Source: Vanilla planifolia
Taxonomy: Eukaryota; Streptophyta; Magnoliopsida; Asparagales; Orchidaceae
DNA length: 64,000 bases
NCBI GenBank assembly: GCA_023846275.1
Contig: CM043869.1
Location: 39,396,737 to 39,460,736, forward strand
Direction of reading: 5' to 3'
How positions within the stretch are numbered: the stretch's first letter is position 1; each line of letters starts with the position of its first letter. The notes under the pieces were generated by a model. The model had not been told where the DNA came from, searched no databases, and was given only the letters and a program-made list of their open reading frames with translations. A program made the translations under genes and the position numbers. Positions 50,129 through 62,120 of this stretch are shown here, one piece after another.

Positions 50129-50386
50129 TGTTGGTATTCTTGGTGAGTAAAGAGAGCCCTCACTTTCAGATAATTTGTCTAAAACTATTCCAAACCAAAC
50201 ATATTTAATTATGAAATTTTTATAAGATCTAATACTTTAATATTTTGATATAGTTAAGCATGATTAATTGGGAATAGTTTTGGGATGGGTGACCCAATGA
50301 TAACATGGTGAGGGCCTTAGTGATAGACAAGAAAAAAGCATTGCTTGATTATGAAAATATCTCTTTAAGAAGGTTGAGATACTACA
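50129..50386 (+). mobile_element. Cassandra-like LTR remnant with head-to-head 5S rRNA-like segments
   Basis: On the plus strand, 50251-50318 follows 5S rRNA from box A to the 3' end: GTTAAGCATG at 50253-50262 and AGTTTTGGGATGGGTGACC at 50275-50293. It is followed by an LTR-like end GAGATACTACA (to 50386), similar to the end of the 34-kb copy read on its own strand. Immediately to the left, about 50170-50250 reads like decayed 5S rRNA on the minus strand, sharing GATCTAATACTTTAATA with the 34-kb copy. The two 5S-like parts therefore point away from each other. The left outer edge (50129) is a guess from the TG there. No coding capacity is present. Confidence 0.5.
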
Positions 50387-50639
50387 TTTACTATATCTTA
50401 CTTTTATATGGTGATTGTAATAATAAAATGACACATGTGAACCCATAAGTCTTATGATAGTGATGCGTCTCACCATTAAGCCTCCTACAACATAGCATAT
50501 TATCAACCTCACACTCCTTACCTAAACCAAGTAGGTAAAAGGAGGGACTTCCCTTCTTTCCAATATACATTAATGTAATCTTAATGGTCACTCTTTCATA
50601 TGCAAAGCAACCAAGTATTGTTGTAGATAACATAGCATT

Positions 50640-51964
50640 ATAATATTAAAATTATATTCACATGTATACATATACATGCATGCATACATGTCTTGAACTA
50701 TAATTGATCTATTGTCATAAATTTTTAAATCAAAATTATATCTAAGAACTATGCTAAAGTTGAAGGCATCTAGTTGAGACTCTCTAATACAACTTAAATT
50801 ATTGAAATCAAAGAATCTTTATTTTGTTTGAAAATTGACACTATTTAGGTTTAAAATATAAAAAATAGATTTTCATTTTTTTGGCATGAAGATGCAACCA
50901 TTTCTATCATAGCTATACATCTCAACCATTGCTAAATGTCTAAAATGTGTCAACTTCAAATCTATCATTTTTCAACCATAATTGAACTCTCTTTTGAGTC
51001 ACATACATTTTTGAATTGACCTCTTGATAATATTTTTTTTTTGTGTGAATCACGAATTCTCAATAACATCTTTAAGGGGGATTTTTTAGATAGCATTTTC
51101 TAAAATATACAAAAGTTTCTAATAGTTTTCGATACTACAACAATTATGTAATTGTTTATAACCGTCTTTTGTCAAAATTTATCTATAAATATTATATTTA
51201 TAAGGGTAAGTGGGATACTCTATTGAGGGATCAATATTGTTTTTTGTATATATCTTTTTTAGAGAAATTCATATATACTTTGTATAATCGATTTTTTTAT
51301 TATTACATTTTTTTTCTTTGCTATTTTCTTTGGTTTTTTTATTATGAATATGTCCTTACACTTAATTTTTTTTATTTATCCCTTAACACCACACACGCAA
51401 AACAAAAGAACCATATTAATTTTATCATTTATATAGAAAACATATTTTAACTTTAGTTATAGAAAAAACAATATTATCAGAACTCAACAGGTCACCTTCT
51501 TGCATTCTTATGGGTATTACGATGTACATTTTAGCTATTTGGTTCAAATTTTAATATTTTTTGTGATACAATGAACAGAATGTTACTTTATTAAACAAAA
51601 TGATGTCTTTGTCATTGTAATTCTCAAACTGAAGAGTGGAGTCATTCTTTTTCTAATGTGCACAAACAAAATCAATCACAAAACAAAAATAATAGAGGAT
51701 AAAATGATTACAATGCAAGTCTTGAGATTGGTTATCTTATGTTGCACAAGCAATTAGAGAAGCCTATGATCATCTCATAGACTTCTCAAGAATCTAAAAT
51801 CTTTTCACACACTTTCTTGGAATACCCCTAGTCTCATGGTCTAGCACTATTTAATCCAATCTTCTAATAAAACATGTAGACTTTCTTGAAACTTCAAATC
51901 AATTTGTAAATTTTTTAAAATCTTTCAAAAATATGTGTACAAAGTATTAGCTTAAATCCTAATA

Positions 51965-51970
<6 letters not shown>
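50640..51970. other. AT-rich intergenic sequence, no gene seen
   Basis: Low-information frames only (for example 51169-51450, Tyr/Phe/Ile-rich). No transposon hallmark was recognised. Confidence 0.55.

Positions 51971-52016
<46 letters not shown>
51971..52016. repeat. (AT)23 microsatellite
   Basis: 46 bp of perfect alternating A and T, likely length-variable, about 1.1 kb upstream of the GT14 start codon. Confidence 0.97.
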
Positions 52017-52019
<3 letters not shown>

Positions 52020-52499
52020 TAACTTAATCGTCCATAGACATTGCAAGAGGCATCAAAGATCTAAGCTAGTAGACAACAACACTCTTTTGGACAAGAAGAT
52101 ATATGCCTAGGAACTTTTTGAGAAAGTGCATTCGATCATTATCCACAAAAAGCTTATTAGCAATGAGTTTTGTAGCTTTCTCTATAATTTTATGTGATTG
52201 TTTGTACATTCATCAAACGTGTTTTATGAAATATAATCAGATGATATCTTTTTTTTTTCTTTAGATCTAGATACCATATGTATTTGCAAAATAACAATAA
52301 CAATTCTCTTGCAATGAAAAAACATCATTTGTGTTCTTTACAAATAATGTAATAGTTTTTAAAATTATTTTTATTTCTCAAACTTATTAATACAGCGCAT
52401 TTATTTTTCAAATACACATTAAAAAAACTCTTTTTTAACCTCTTAAATAATGCATAATAACTAAAAATAAGTTTATTTAAAAAGTTGCACCCAACAAAC

Positions 52500-53127
52500 T
52501 TGACCAAGGCCCACCACCGTCCACGTCACCAAATAACCCGCTCACCAACGCTTTTAATTTAGCAATTAGTCATTCAATTACGTAAATTCCTCCAGCTTAA
52601 TTAGGATCATCTAGAACTCAAATCTTGCACGCTTTCGTGCATCCCCCGTTCCAGCAAAGCAAGAACATGCTCTTCTCCCGTCGAAATAATGCCACGTGCC
52701 AAAGCTAGTCGAACGGATCCCATCACCAAAATCGTCCACGATCGTAGACTCAGAGTCTCATGTTGACCAAAGGTAACCGTAGGATCGTCCGTGAACGGAG
52801 AAGATTCGCAGAAAACCTTAACTGATGGGCCAAAGGCCATTTTAAAATGAACCATTTACTATTTTTTCGAATTTGGAATATTGAAATGGAAAATAAATAA
52901 TAAATAAATCGGATGAGTACTGGAAAACGACAAGACGCACCCCAACCGAACCGCTCTACACTGCTCTCGGTTTCTCTCCTCTCCTCCGCATAAATATTGT
53001 CTCTGAATCCCCCCTCAATCTTTATCGAAATTGCAAGGAGGACCCTCTAATCCTGTTGCCGGTGGTGGTGATTTTCACGGGACAGCCCTAAAAAGGACGA
53101 GATTTGTGAGATCTCCGGCGATTACCG
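52500..53127 (+). promoter_or_regulatory. Promoter and leader of the GT14 gene
   Basis: The region changes from AT-rich to mixed composition. It contains TTGACC W-box cores (52500-52505, 52763-52768), CCACGTCA (52521-52528), a G-box CACGTG in GCCACGTGCC (52693-52698), a pyrimidine patch, and a TATA-like ATAAATA (52990-52996) about 130 bp before the ATG. Such motifs are bound by WRKY and bZIP/bHLH factors in plants. Whether they act here is inference. Confidence 0.5.
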
Positions 53128-54156
53128 ATGTACTCCTCGTCGCCATTCGTCTTTTCTGTCATTCTCCTTCTCTCCCTCCCGCTGATCTTCGTTCTCGCCC
53201 CGCGAATCTTCTCGCCGAAGACACTACCTGCCATTCCGGAGCCCGATGAGGTCGACGATCTTGCACTCTTCCGCCGCGCAACCCTAGCGTCCGTGGAGGC
53301 AGCCGGTGGTATCCGCCGGCGACCGGCTTCCCCTCCGAAGATTGCCTTCATGTTCCTCATCAACTCCGACATCGCCTTTGCTCCTCTCTGGGAACGATTC
53401 TTTCTCGGCCACGAACGGCTCTTCAATGTCTACGTTCATGCCGACCCCATGGCGGAGCTTCTCCTCCCGCCGACAAGGTCGTTCCGTGGACGATTCATCC
53501 CGGCGAAAACGACGCAGCGGGCTTCTCCTACGCTTATCTCCGCCGCACGCCGCCTTCTTGCGGCGGCACTGCTCGGCGATCCGTCGAACGCCTTCTTCGC
53601 CCTCGTCTCGCAACACTGCGTCCCCCTCCACTCTTTCCGCTACGTCTACCACGCGCTCCTCACCGAGCGGCGGCGGAGCTTCATCGAGATCGTTGCCAAC
53701 GATCCCGGCCTCCGCAGCAGATACATCGCACGCGGTGACAATGCCATGCTTCCGGAGGTCCCTTTCGACCGCTTCCGGGTGGGCTCGCAGTTCTTCATCC
53801 TTGCCCGCCGCCACGCCCTGTACGTGGTCCGCGACCGCCGCCTCTGGAAAAAATTCCGGCTGCCATGCTTGAAGAAAATGAAGGATTCCTGCTACCCGGA
53901 GGAGCATTACTTCCCCACACTTCTCGATATGCACGACACTGATGGCTGCACTCGTTACACTCTCACCAGCGTGAATTGGACAGATAGTGTGGGAGGACAT
54001 CCCCACACTTATTTGCCAGGGGAGATCTCCGGCGATCTCATACTTCAACTGCGACAGTCCAATTCCACCTACTCCTATCTCTTTGCTCGAAAGTTCTCCC
54101 CTGATTGCCTCGACCCATTGCTCGACATAGCGGATACTGTTATATTTAAAGATTAA
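53128..54156 (+). CDS. GT14 family glycosyltransferase (Core-2/I-branching, BC10-like)
   Basis: An intronless frame of 342 aa in GC-rich sequence, ATG at 53128, TAA at 54154-54156. Residues about 7-28 (FVFSVILLLSLPLIFVLA) form an N-terminal signal anchor, as in Golgi type II enzymes. The lumenal Branch domain runs from about 71 to 320, with KIAFMFL (71-77), VYVHADP (101-107), FALVSQHCVPLHS (157-169), RVGSQFF (217-223), CYPEEHYFPTLL (255-266), LTSVNWT (279-285) and FARKF (319-323). All of these are conserved in the plant BC10/DUF266 branch of GT14. Sequons lie at N283 and N312. The length is slightly short for the family (often 370-400) but N- and C-terminal landmarks are present, so it looks complete. 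Relatives affect cell-wall or glycoprotein glycans; the exact substrate of this branch is unknown. Confidence 0.92.
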   Translation: MYSSSPFVFSVILLLSLPLIFVLAPRIFSPKTLPAIPEPDEVDDLALFRRATLASVEAAGGIRRRPASPPKIAFMFLINSDIAFAPLWERFFLGHERLFNVYVHADPMAELLLPPTRSFRGRFIPAKTTQRASPTLISAARRLLAAALLGDPSNAFFALVSQHCVPLHSFRYVYHALLTERRRSFIEIVANDPGLRSRYIARGDNAMLPEVPFDRFRVGSQFFILARRHALYVVRDRRLWKKFRLPCLKKMKDSCYPEEHYFPTLLDMHDTDGCTRYTLTSVNWTDSVGGHPHTYLPGEISGDLILQLRQSNSTYSYLFARKFSPDCLDPLLDIADTVIFKD

Positions 54157-54600
54157 ATTGCAGGTAGTCGACCCTTCCTGTCAAAGTTTGGGTCTTTTTG
54201 GCTCGTGTGATGTAGCTCTGTCCTCTGTGTAAGGAGAAGAAGGGAGGCTGCAGGCTCCGAAACTGCAACGAAAGGAGCCATCCTCTCCGGAGGGTTTCCT
54301 TTGTGTCAGAGACGTGATGTAGTTTGTGTAATCTGTACAGTATGGATATTTAGTTACTTCTGCAGGGTTTTGATGAAGAAATTCCCTGTTGTCCAAGCTG
54401 AGTTTTTTAGTTAAATCACTTCGTAGTTTGAGGAATAGCATTACCCCAGCATTTTGGGTTCGTTCAAGAATCAATTTTTGCCCCCCTCGTGATGACATTG
54501 TCACTGGTTTTGTTTTCCCTATTGCTTTTGTGGCTGAATGATTATAATCTTGGGCGTTTTTTTTTCCATTAAGGAAAGGTTTAGTGATCAAGCTTAGTTA
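54157..54600 (+). other. GT14 3' UTR and downstream sequence (end approximate)
   Basis: Transcript-like, T-rich sequence follows the stop codon. The 136-codon minus-strand frame across it (54181-54591) has no recognisable domain and is probably chance. The polyadenylation site cannot be fixed. Confidence 0.35.
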
Positions 54601-57600
54601 TGGAGCCTGAATCAATATTTTAGCACAAGTAAATGCTTTTTTCCCGCGATTCTCCAAGTTGAAACTTTCAAATCGTTTTTTAAAGGATTCTTTTGAATGA
54701 ATCATTCTCTTTTTTTCGTTTTTCCTTTACCATAATCTTTCTACATGCTTGGAATCCAAGTGAAGCAGACCATAAAGCAAGACGCTAGCTGAGCACCTTT
54801 GCTTGTGTAGGAAACAAAGGGGAGATTGGCTGCACCTGCCTCCATATTCTCTCATGTCCTGTGTCTGCAAACACCATACTTCTCTGCTTCATTAGAAGGG
54901 TGTGTAGATGTGACTCTGCTCTTTGCTTCTATTCCTGTGAAAGGTCCAGCTCATCTTTAGGATCTTGTTCTCTTTTAGATGACTTTCTAAAGAATCTGAG
55001 ATACGCTTCTTCTTCTCTATCTATTTTGTCAAAATTAAAATACATTATTTGCAAAATTATTGAAAATACTGAAGCCCTACCCACGTCCTTTTTTGTGTTT
55101 GCTTGGAACTTGTTTACTATTATCATTGTTGTTGAAATGTTACAGTCAAACAAAAACTTTGTCAAATGCCATTGAAAGGAAAATGTCTCCTGAACTGTGA
55201 TTAAAAGTTTTTCAAATAAGAAGCTTGCTTGTTACACCACAAAGGGCCAATGTGGGCTTGTGGGTGGTTTTTATTCTTGATGTTTCTGATTTTGTTGAAA
55301 CTAAATGATCTGAAACACTGCATTGAAATCCAAAACCACGCATCCCATTTGTCCATCTTGGGGGAAGCTCAGCAAATTTGACCCAAATTGGGTGCTTTTG
55401 ACCCCCATTAAATAACCTTTCTGTCTTCTTCATGTGTGACGGTACCTTGTTCACCTTTACCCACTTCTGTCATGTACGAGTGCAACAGTGCAACCTTAGA
55501 ATACTCATGCGGCCCCCATGGTCTCAGCCCTTAGCCTAAGTAAAAATGGGAAGGAAGGGAGCAACAAGAAGAACAATAGCTTACCTTTGGAATATGGAGG
55601 GAATGTTAATGCTAAGAAATCAAGTTTTGTTGTTTGTTGCATATAAATGCAACAAAATAAGACAAATGCAACACTTTTTTGGAGTGGATTTGGAACCACT
55701 CCATAAGAACAATACATGATTTAAATCCTTTTTACTTATAAACTAGTGAATAAAGAAATAATAATAATATTATATACTATCATAGATGGAGAGATGGATG
55801 TGAATTGAACAATTATTATAGTAGCACAACGTCAATTGTTTGAATTGATATTGTATGGGTCTCAACAAGAGTAACAGCTTAAAACATAAAAGTTTTGATG
55901 TAGCATGGTCACGATAGAGAGGGGGAACTTGATTCAAACTCCTATAACGATTATAAGTGGAAGAAAAAGAGAGGCAGTGAAAGCATTATTGGAAAAACAA
56001 AAATATCTATCTTTATTTTGGACAAAAAAAGGAGAAACACAAAACATAAAGGAAATTGTTTAACCTTAGATAACTTATACATAATAGTTTAAGATCTATA
56101 AGGGATCAAACTCTTTAAATTACAAGGCACTAAAAATATGAAGGTTGTAGAGAAAGTTAAAAAAATTGCTAGAGAATAAAAATAGATTCATTGCGAAGTA
56201 AGAACATAGAAAAAAGAAATATATGTTATGTTTTAAGATATGGCTTTGAAAATAATTCATAAAGATTACATAGATAGATTGCTTATAAGAGAGAAATTAT
56301 AAGATGAAAAATTATATGGAATATAATAGTCAATTCTTTAGGTAAATCATGAAAACTCCATGATGACATCACAATATCATATGATTGATTGGATAAATGC
56401 CAATGGACCTTATACTTATGGTATTCACTCCCATTAAAGACTAGGTCCAAGGTAGGTGATTACCATAAAATTAGTTCTCTTTTTCATTCAAATCTTCAAA
56501 AGCTTTTTACAAATGACAAGAAGTAGGTGTACAAGATTCCAACACCTTTAGTAATAAAGAAAATATCTAAAAGCATAAAACAAACAACTAGGCCAAAAGT
56601 TATATTATTGAGATGGTCTTTGAACCACATAAGATGGTTCAATTGGATTGCATAGATGATTCAAATATTGCTTGGGACAATTTTATCTAACTTGGCTTCC
56701 TAATTAGCATAAGTTTGTCCATTGAAAATGATCAATCTCTTCGTGACCAATGGAGGTAATCTAAAGATTGCAAAAGTGATTTGATAGATGTTTTAGATTT
56801 CAAAAAATCTAAAATATTATCTAGAATATAGAAAAAAAGATGGAGAACCAAATCCAACATATGAAAGATGGTTATAAACATATCGTGCTTGGAACTCAAA
56901 AAATTCCAAATTTTGCTTAAAATGTCTAAAAAAAGATGGGAAACTGAAAAAAAAACACCAACAATATAACTTCAAACATATTGTGCTCAATTAAAACACT
57001 TAATAAAACCAATATATTTGGTGTTAGATAATTAACATGGACTATAATATGTATAAAAATACAATATATATCAAATACATACAAAACATGAATATTTAGT
57101 AAAAATGCCTAAAAAGTCTAGAGTAGTAAGTAATAATTTTCATGGATGAAAATTAGCTTGAAACTCTATAGAAGTTTATAGATTTGTTCCAAGCTATCTT
57201 GGGCCATTTAACTACAAGTTAAATTAGATTTTAGACAATATGTACAACTTAGTGGTACATGCTATTATGATCAGTTCCATTTTCTTAATGATCATATCAA
57301 TGCCTAGATACATCACCCAAGCATGTGTTTACATATAAACAAATATACATGTAACTTGAATGTCTCGAAATTACTAAGTACTAAGGTAAAATGTAAAGGC
57401 TCTTTAATATGTAGATGTGAACTATAAAACCTCACTGATTTATTTGAATTATTTCGAAAACAATTGCATCATGTTCAACTTTATTTGATCATGCTAACAT
57501 CAACAATTTTAGTTATTATAATAAGATTAATTTAATAGGACCTTCCACACTCTTGGACTAACATTCACATGTGTGCTCACTTCTTATAGTCGTGATCATT

Positions 57601-59230
57601 GTGCACCACTAAAAACTTGCATCACTTTGACCTATAATCATGCTTTTGACCTCCTGTATTTGCTCATTCTTCTATTCACATTTCAATCTCTACATCTTAT
57701 TTATAATTTATAAGTTCAACATGAGTCGAGGGTGCGATGAAAATAAAATTTTAAATAAATATTTGCAAACTAAGTGCTAGGCATAGAGTGTTTGTTAATA
57801 AATGGAAGTAGCCATATGCTATGTATGAGATAACTAACTAAACATGCTACATATGTGCTAATAATAAAACTATGAAAACCTATTTCATGCTTTAAGCTTT
57901 GCATTAAGCTATCATAAATAAAGCTAAGTGGGTTTTATTGCACATGACATGATTCAATAACAACTCTAGTAAACTTTTAGTCACCATCGCCCTTGATTAA
58001 TTGGTGGGTCTTGATTCCTTTTTGGTTTGGCTTTTGCTTTGATGTATCATGTCATAATAATTATCATATTTAGTAATTAAAATAATACTTAATCATAATT
58101 ATATCTTCAATAATTATTTTATTATTCAATCAAAAAATAATCCTAAAGTTCATATAGAATATCATGATTAACACAATAGTATTAAGTCTTCATATTTCCA
58201 AATATCTTTCTTCTATTCTTTACTTCTTAAAATTCAACTCGAAATTTAAGGAAATATCATTTATCAAATTAATACAATAAACTATAATCAATCTAAATAA
58301 TTCCTTCGTATAAACATCTATACTTAATTCAATCACAGCTTTATCTATGAAATGATCAATCATATATTAGAATGCAAATTAACAATAATTTATTCCAAAT
58401 TTAAAAAATAATTATCTAAGTATCAACCAAATGAATTTATTAATTTCTAAATTTCATCTTGCTTTGATATCATTTTTTAAGTCTTCAAATTCAATACCAA
58501 TTCCTTAGTATTGTATTGCCATATAAATACAAATAAATTTAACTAATGATTGATTTCCTAAAAACTTCTTATAGAAATATTTTCTTATAGATTTTAAGCA
58601 TAGATTCTTATCATCCTATTAATTACCACTAGATAAGAATATTCATGGATATTATAATAAGCTATTATCAAATTTTTTATCTATTGGTTCAACTCAACAA
58701 ATCTAGAGTAAAATTCTATGCACCTTAGCTATACCATAGCCCAATTATTGTCCCTTAGATATGTTGTTGAACGTCTTTGCTTGGTCACAAGACATTTTGT
58801 CCACTATCGCAGCCTCTCTTTTATTTGCAACATTGGACAATCATCGAAACAATTTTAATAATTCACTATGATCACGTTACTAACAGTGTTAATCATAGTT
58901 GACAGTATCATTAATAATTATTTAAATTTCATAAATATTATACTAAATACATAAAAATCATATATTCTTCAAAACCATAAATTTTTATTACAATAATACA
59001 TAAAGTTATATTAAAATAATTTAAGTCATATATTTCTTTTTTATCATAATTATTATCACAATGATATATAAGCTTATTTTGCATTAATTTTTGTTCCTTC
59101 TCTTTACAACATGAAACAAAGCATTGTGTTTTGTTTGAAGCAAGAATGTAAATAACTTTGAAAATTTTAGTTTTTCACATAAGTTCAAATATAATGTAAT
59201 TATACTCATTAAATTTATGTGTAGATATTA
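54600..59230. other. Intergenic sequence, no convincing gene
   Basis: 54830-55180 is less AT-rich and has a minus-strand frame ending with EEEAYLRFFRKSSKREQ (54929-55165), which could be a fragment of a real exon but matches nothing I know. 55740-59230 is AT-rich, with repetitive-looking patches (for example near 56800-56990, with AAAGATGG strings) and no recognised domain. Confidence 0.4.
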
Positions 59231-62120
59231 AAGCTTGATTGACATTAGAGAGACATCTACCCACTGTACGTTATGCTTAAAGAGTGTTTTGAATGAGTTG
59301 CACAAAATAGATAATACAAATGCAATCAATTCAAGTTGTCCTTCTTATTGTTCTATTGTTGTCATTTGGCTCTACTATTTTCATCTCTCCAAATCCATTG
59401 TTAGGAGAATTGAGGTTGTCTACTAAGTTTCTCTTCAATGGGAGCATTAAATGTGGCCAACAAAAAAAATTAGAAGCATTGCAAAGGCTTTGCACTCCCT
59501 TTTCTAACCTCTATCTTTATAGCAAAAATATTTAATCTAAATTGTAGAATTCTTGGGGGACATGATATTAAGATATCTTGAATGAATTAGAGATATGATC
59601 TTTATCATACCTTCATCGTTTTAGCACATTCACTTGGAGATTAATTTAGTGCCTTAGATCCATTATCTTTTATAAAGTAGCTTATATGATTGGTGATGAC
59701 ACATCATTATCTAACCTATGATTTGAAGCTTTTCAAAATAGCTTTTACAAAAGTTTTTAGAGCACTTTGTTCTCTAAGTTGTTTCTCAAAGAATACATAT
59801 GTTTTGTAAGACATCAATCATAGAATGTAACACGTAACAATCACTCATCATCATTTCATAATGTTTGATCTTGTTTTCCCCTTACAGTGGTTCTTATCTT
59901 AGGAGGTGGATACCATATCTCTTGCATTTCTTTCTCAGCTTGGTTCACAACCAAAATATGTCGTTCCTTATTTTTTCAATAGTCTGTAACTCTATGGTTT
60001 ATTTTAATATGTTTTTGATATTATTATTTTTCATTATTATTGACTTCTCATGTCAACCTCTACTCATTTTATTATTTTGATTCATTTTATCACATTTTAT
60101 TTCATTGTTCATTCTATAACATCATCCTCTGTAGCTTTCATAGGACAAGAAGTGTTCAATCATTGGCATCACATTCAAGAGTGTGATTTGTTAAGTACAA
60201 TCACCATGTCAATAAAAAAAATTTTTGGCTCTAGGTTTTTTCAAGGTGTTGTCATTTTATTATGAGGAGCCAAGGTGTAACGGGCATTGTATATTTTGAA
60301 TTTAGTGAAAATAGATATCAATCGATTGATTTCAAGATGTTTTTGGGACATCAACCACTCGAGCAATTTGCCAAATTTTTAGGCTAATGGAATGCATTAC
60401 CAAAACATGAAACAATCACCTCAGTTGCAACAACCTATTTGTATACACATCATAAGTTGGTCCATGAAACTTTAGCTCACCTTTCATTGAACAAATCCGT
60501 ATTTAAGCCGTGTGAGTTTGTCATATCAATGAAACATCATGCATTTACCTTTGAAGAAACATTAAGCATTTGTAGCTACAAATTAGTTCGCATATCTCTA
60601 GCAATCAGTAAAAAACCTAAATGAAAACCACATCGAAGGATCCTGCACAAAAGAACACCACATTCATCACACATTTTGAATGTGGAGAGCTGAAAGCAGT
60701 TCTATGTGACACCTGATTTCAAAACTATGGCAAATCCAAATCTTCTCCTGTGAACATTCGACCCTGTTTCTTCAGCAATACTTGCTTTTATTACTTGTGT
60801 TGCTTCCAGTGGCCATTGATGAGTACAAATCTCCTGAGTTGAGACCTCTTCAAAGATGGTCAGGAAAGGAAAAAAAAAAGGAACAAAATGCAGTGGAGGC
60901 CACATAATGAAGCACCTTAAGGAAAAATTATGTGTTGAAGAAGTTGATCTCACGAAGCTTTTATCTTTGCTTGTCTATTTCCACGTATTTCATTCCTTTC
61001 TTTTGTGCAAAGCCAGTTACGTAATCCTCTTAGTCTCCCACTTAATGGTATTGAGCATATATTCTCCAAGCAATGGACCACTCATTTCACCCCAACCCTA
61101 AATAATGTTATAAAATGTTAGGTCTACATTGTAATGGCCTCATCAAAAGATTGGGATCCAACTTATTTGTCATTAATGCTTGTGATTAGGTGTTGAATTA
61201 TGTCATGCATGAGATGTCGTTATCCAAAACCTTTTCTTTCTTGAGTTAGATTTCAGTATTTATTCATGTATGATCAATTTTTCTATGCATCTATAGAACA
61301 TCTAAATTGTAAATATTATAAATTAATTATAAACCAATTTATTCATTAATTTTAAAAAAATTATATAAATAAGTTTTGAATACCTGATAAAGCAATCATT
61401 AAATATCGAGTTATTCTTATATATAAGTTTTGAAGATATAAAGTTGAATTATCTCAGATTGACTAATGAAAATATATCTTTATTTTTATATGATATATTA
61501 TGATCTTAAGATATTGAAACACATTTTGAAACGAAACTCATAATCTTATAAAAACTTTAATAAAATTATCGTAAGAGAATAGTGACTAAAGAGAAAGATT
61601 TTATGAGAAAGATAAAACTCAATTGTGTGAATATGGGACGCCTTAATATCTTAACATTACTTATTTCCAAATTGTATTATACACATTTTTTTAACATGAT
61701 ATTCTTTTGTTAATTTAAATAATAATAATAATATAAGGTTTATTTATTTTTCTTTAAATTTTTAGTAGTTGTTTTTTATTTACGATCATAGTAATTATGC
61801 TAAATTTTAAAACAACTACTCTGTCGAATTCTTTATAATCACTTTAATTAATTTTTAAGAAATATTATTATTAAAATTCTCTTAATGACAAAATTTGTCT
61901 CATTTTTGTAGGGGACATCCACTTATAAGATGGTACCCCCAATAGTCCAAAAAAAAAAAAGAGGGGCATTATAATCCTTCTTTATTTTTTATTTTTAATA
62001 TTATATAATAATTAATTGAAATTATTAAAAAAAAAAAACAGGGCCCACGATGCCCTTGGCTTTAAGTAAGGTGGGCTGTATTTTCGTGCAATAAATCATT
62101 TCTTTTGAAATTAAAGTAAA
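59230..62120. other. Intergenic sequence, possible eroded repeats
   Basis: Short frames at 59235-59535 and 59865-60265 are hydrophobic and unassigned. 60640-61100 is of mixed composition with overlapping plus (60856-61101, starting MVRKGKKKGTKCSGG) and minus (60702-60953) frames; neither is recognised. 61240-62120 is AT-rich with homopurine/homopyrimidine A- and T-runs. Confidence 0.35.

Noticed and set aside
53306-53872. 188-codon Ser/Arg-rich frame in another plus-strand phase of the GT14 gene
   Set aside because: Out-of-frame reading of the same GC-rich exon. Ser/Arg/Pro bias is typical of such artefacts.
53284-54048. 254-codon minus-strand frame across the GT14 gene
   Set aside because: It is a shadow of the GC-rich coding sequence on the other strand. 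It has no domain, and the sense frame carries all GT14 motifs.
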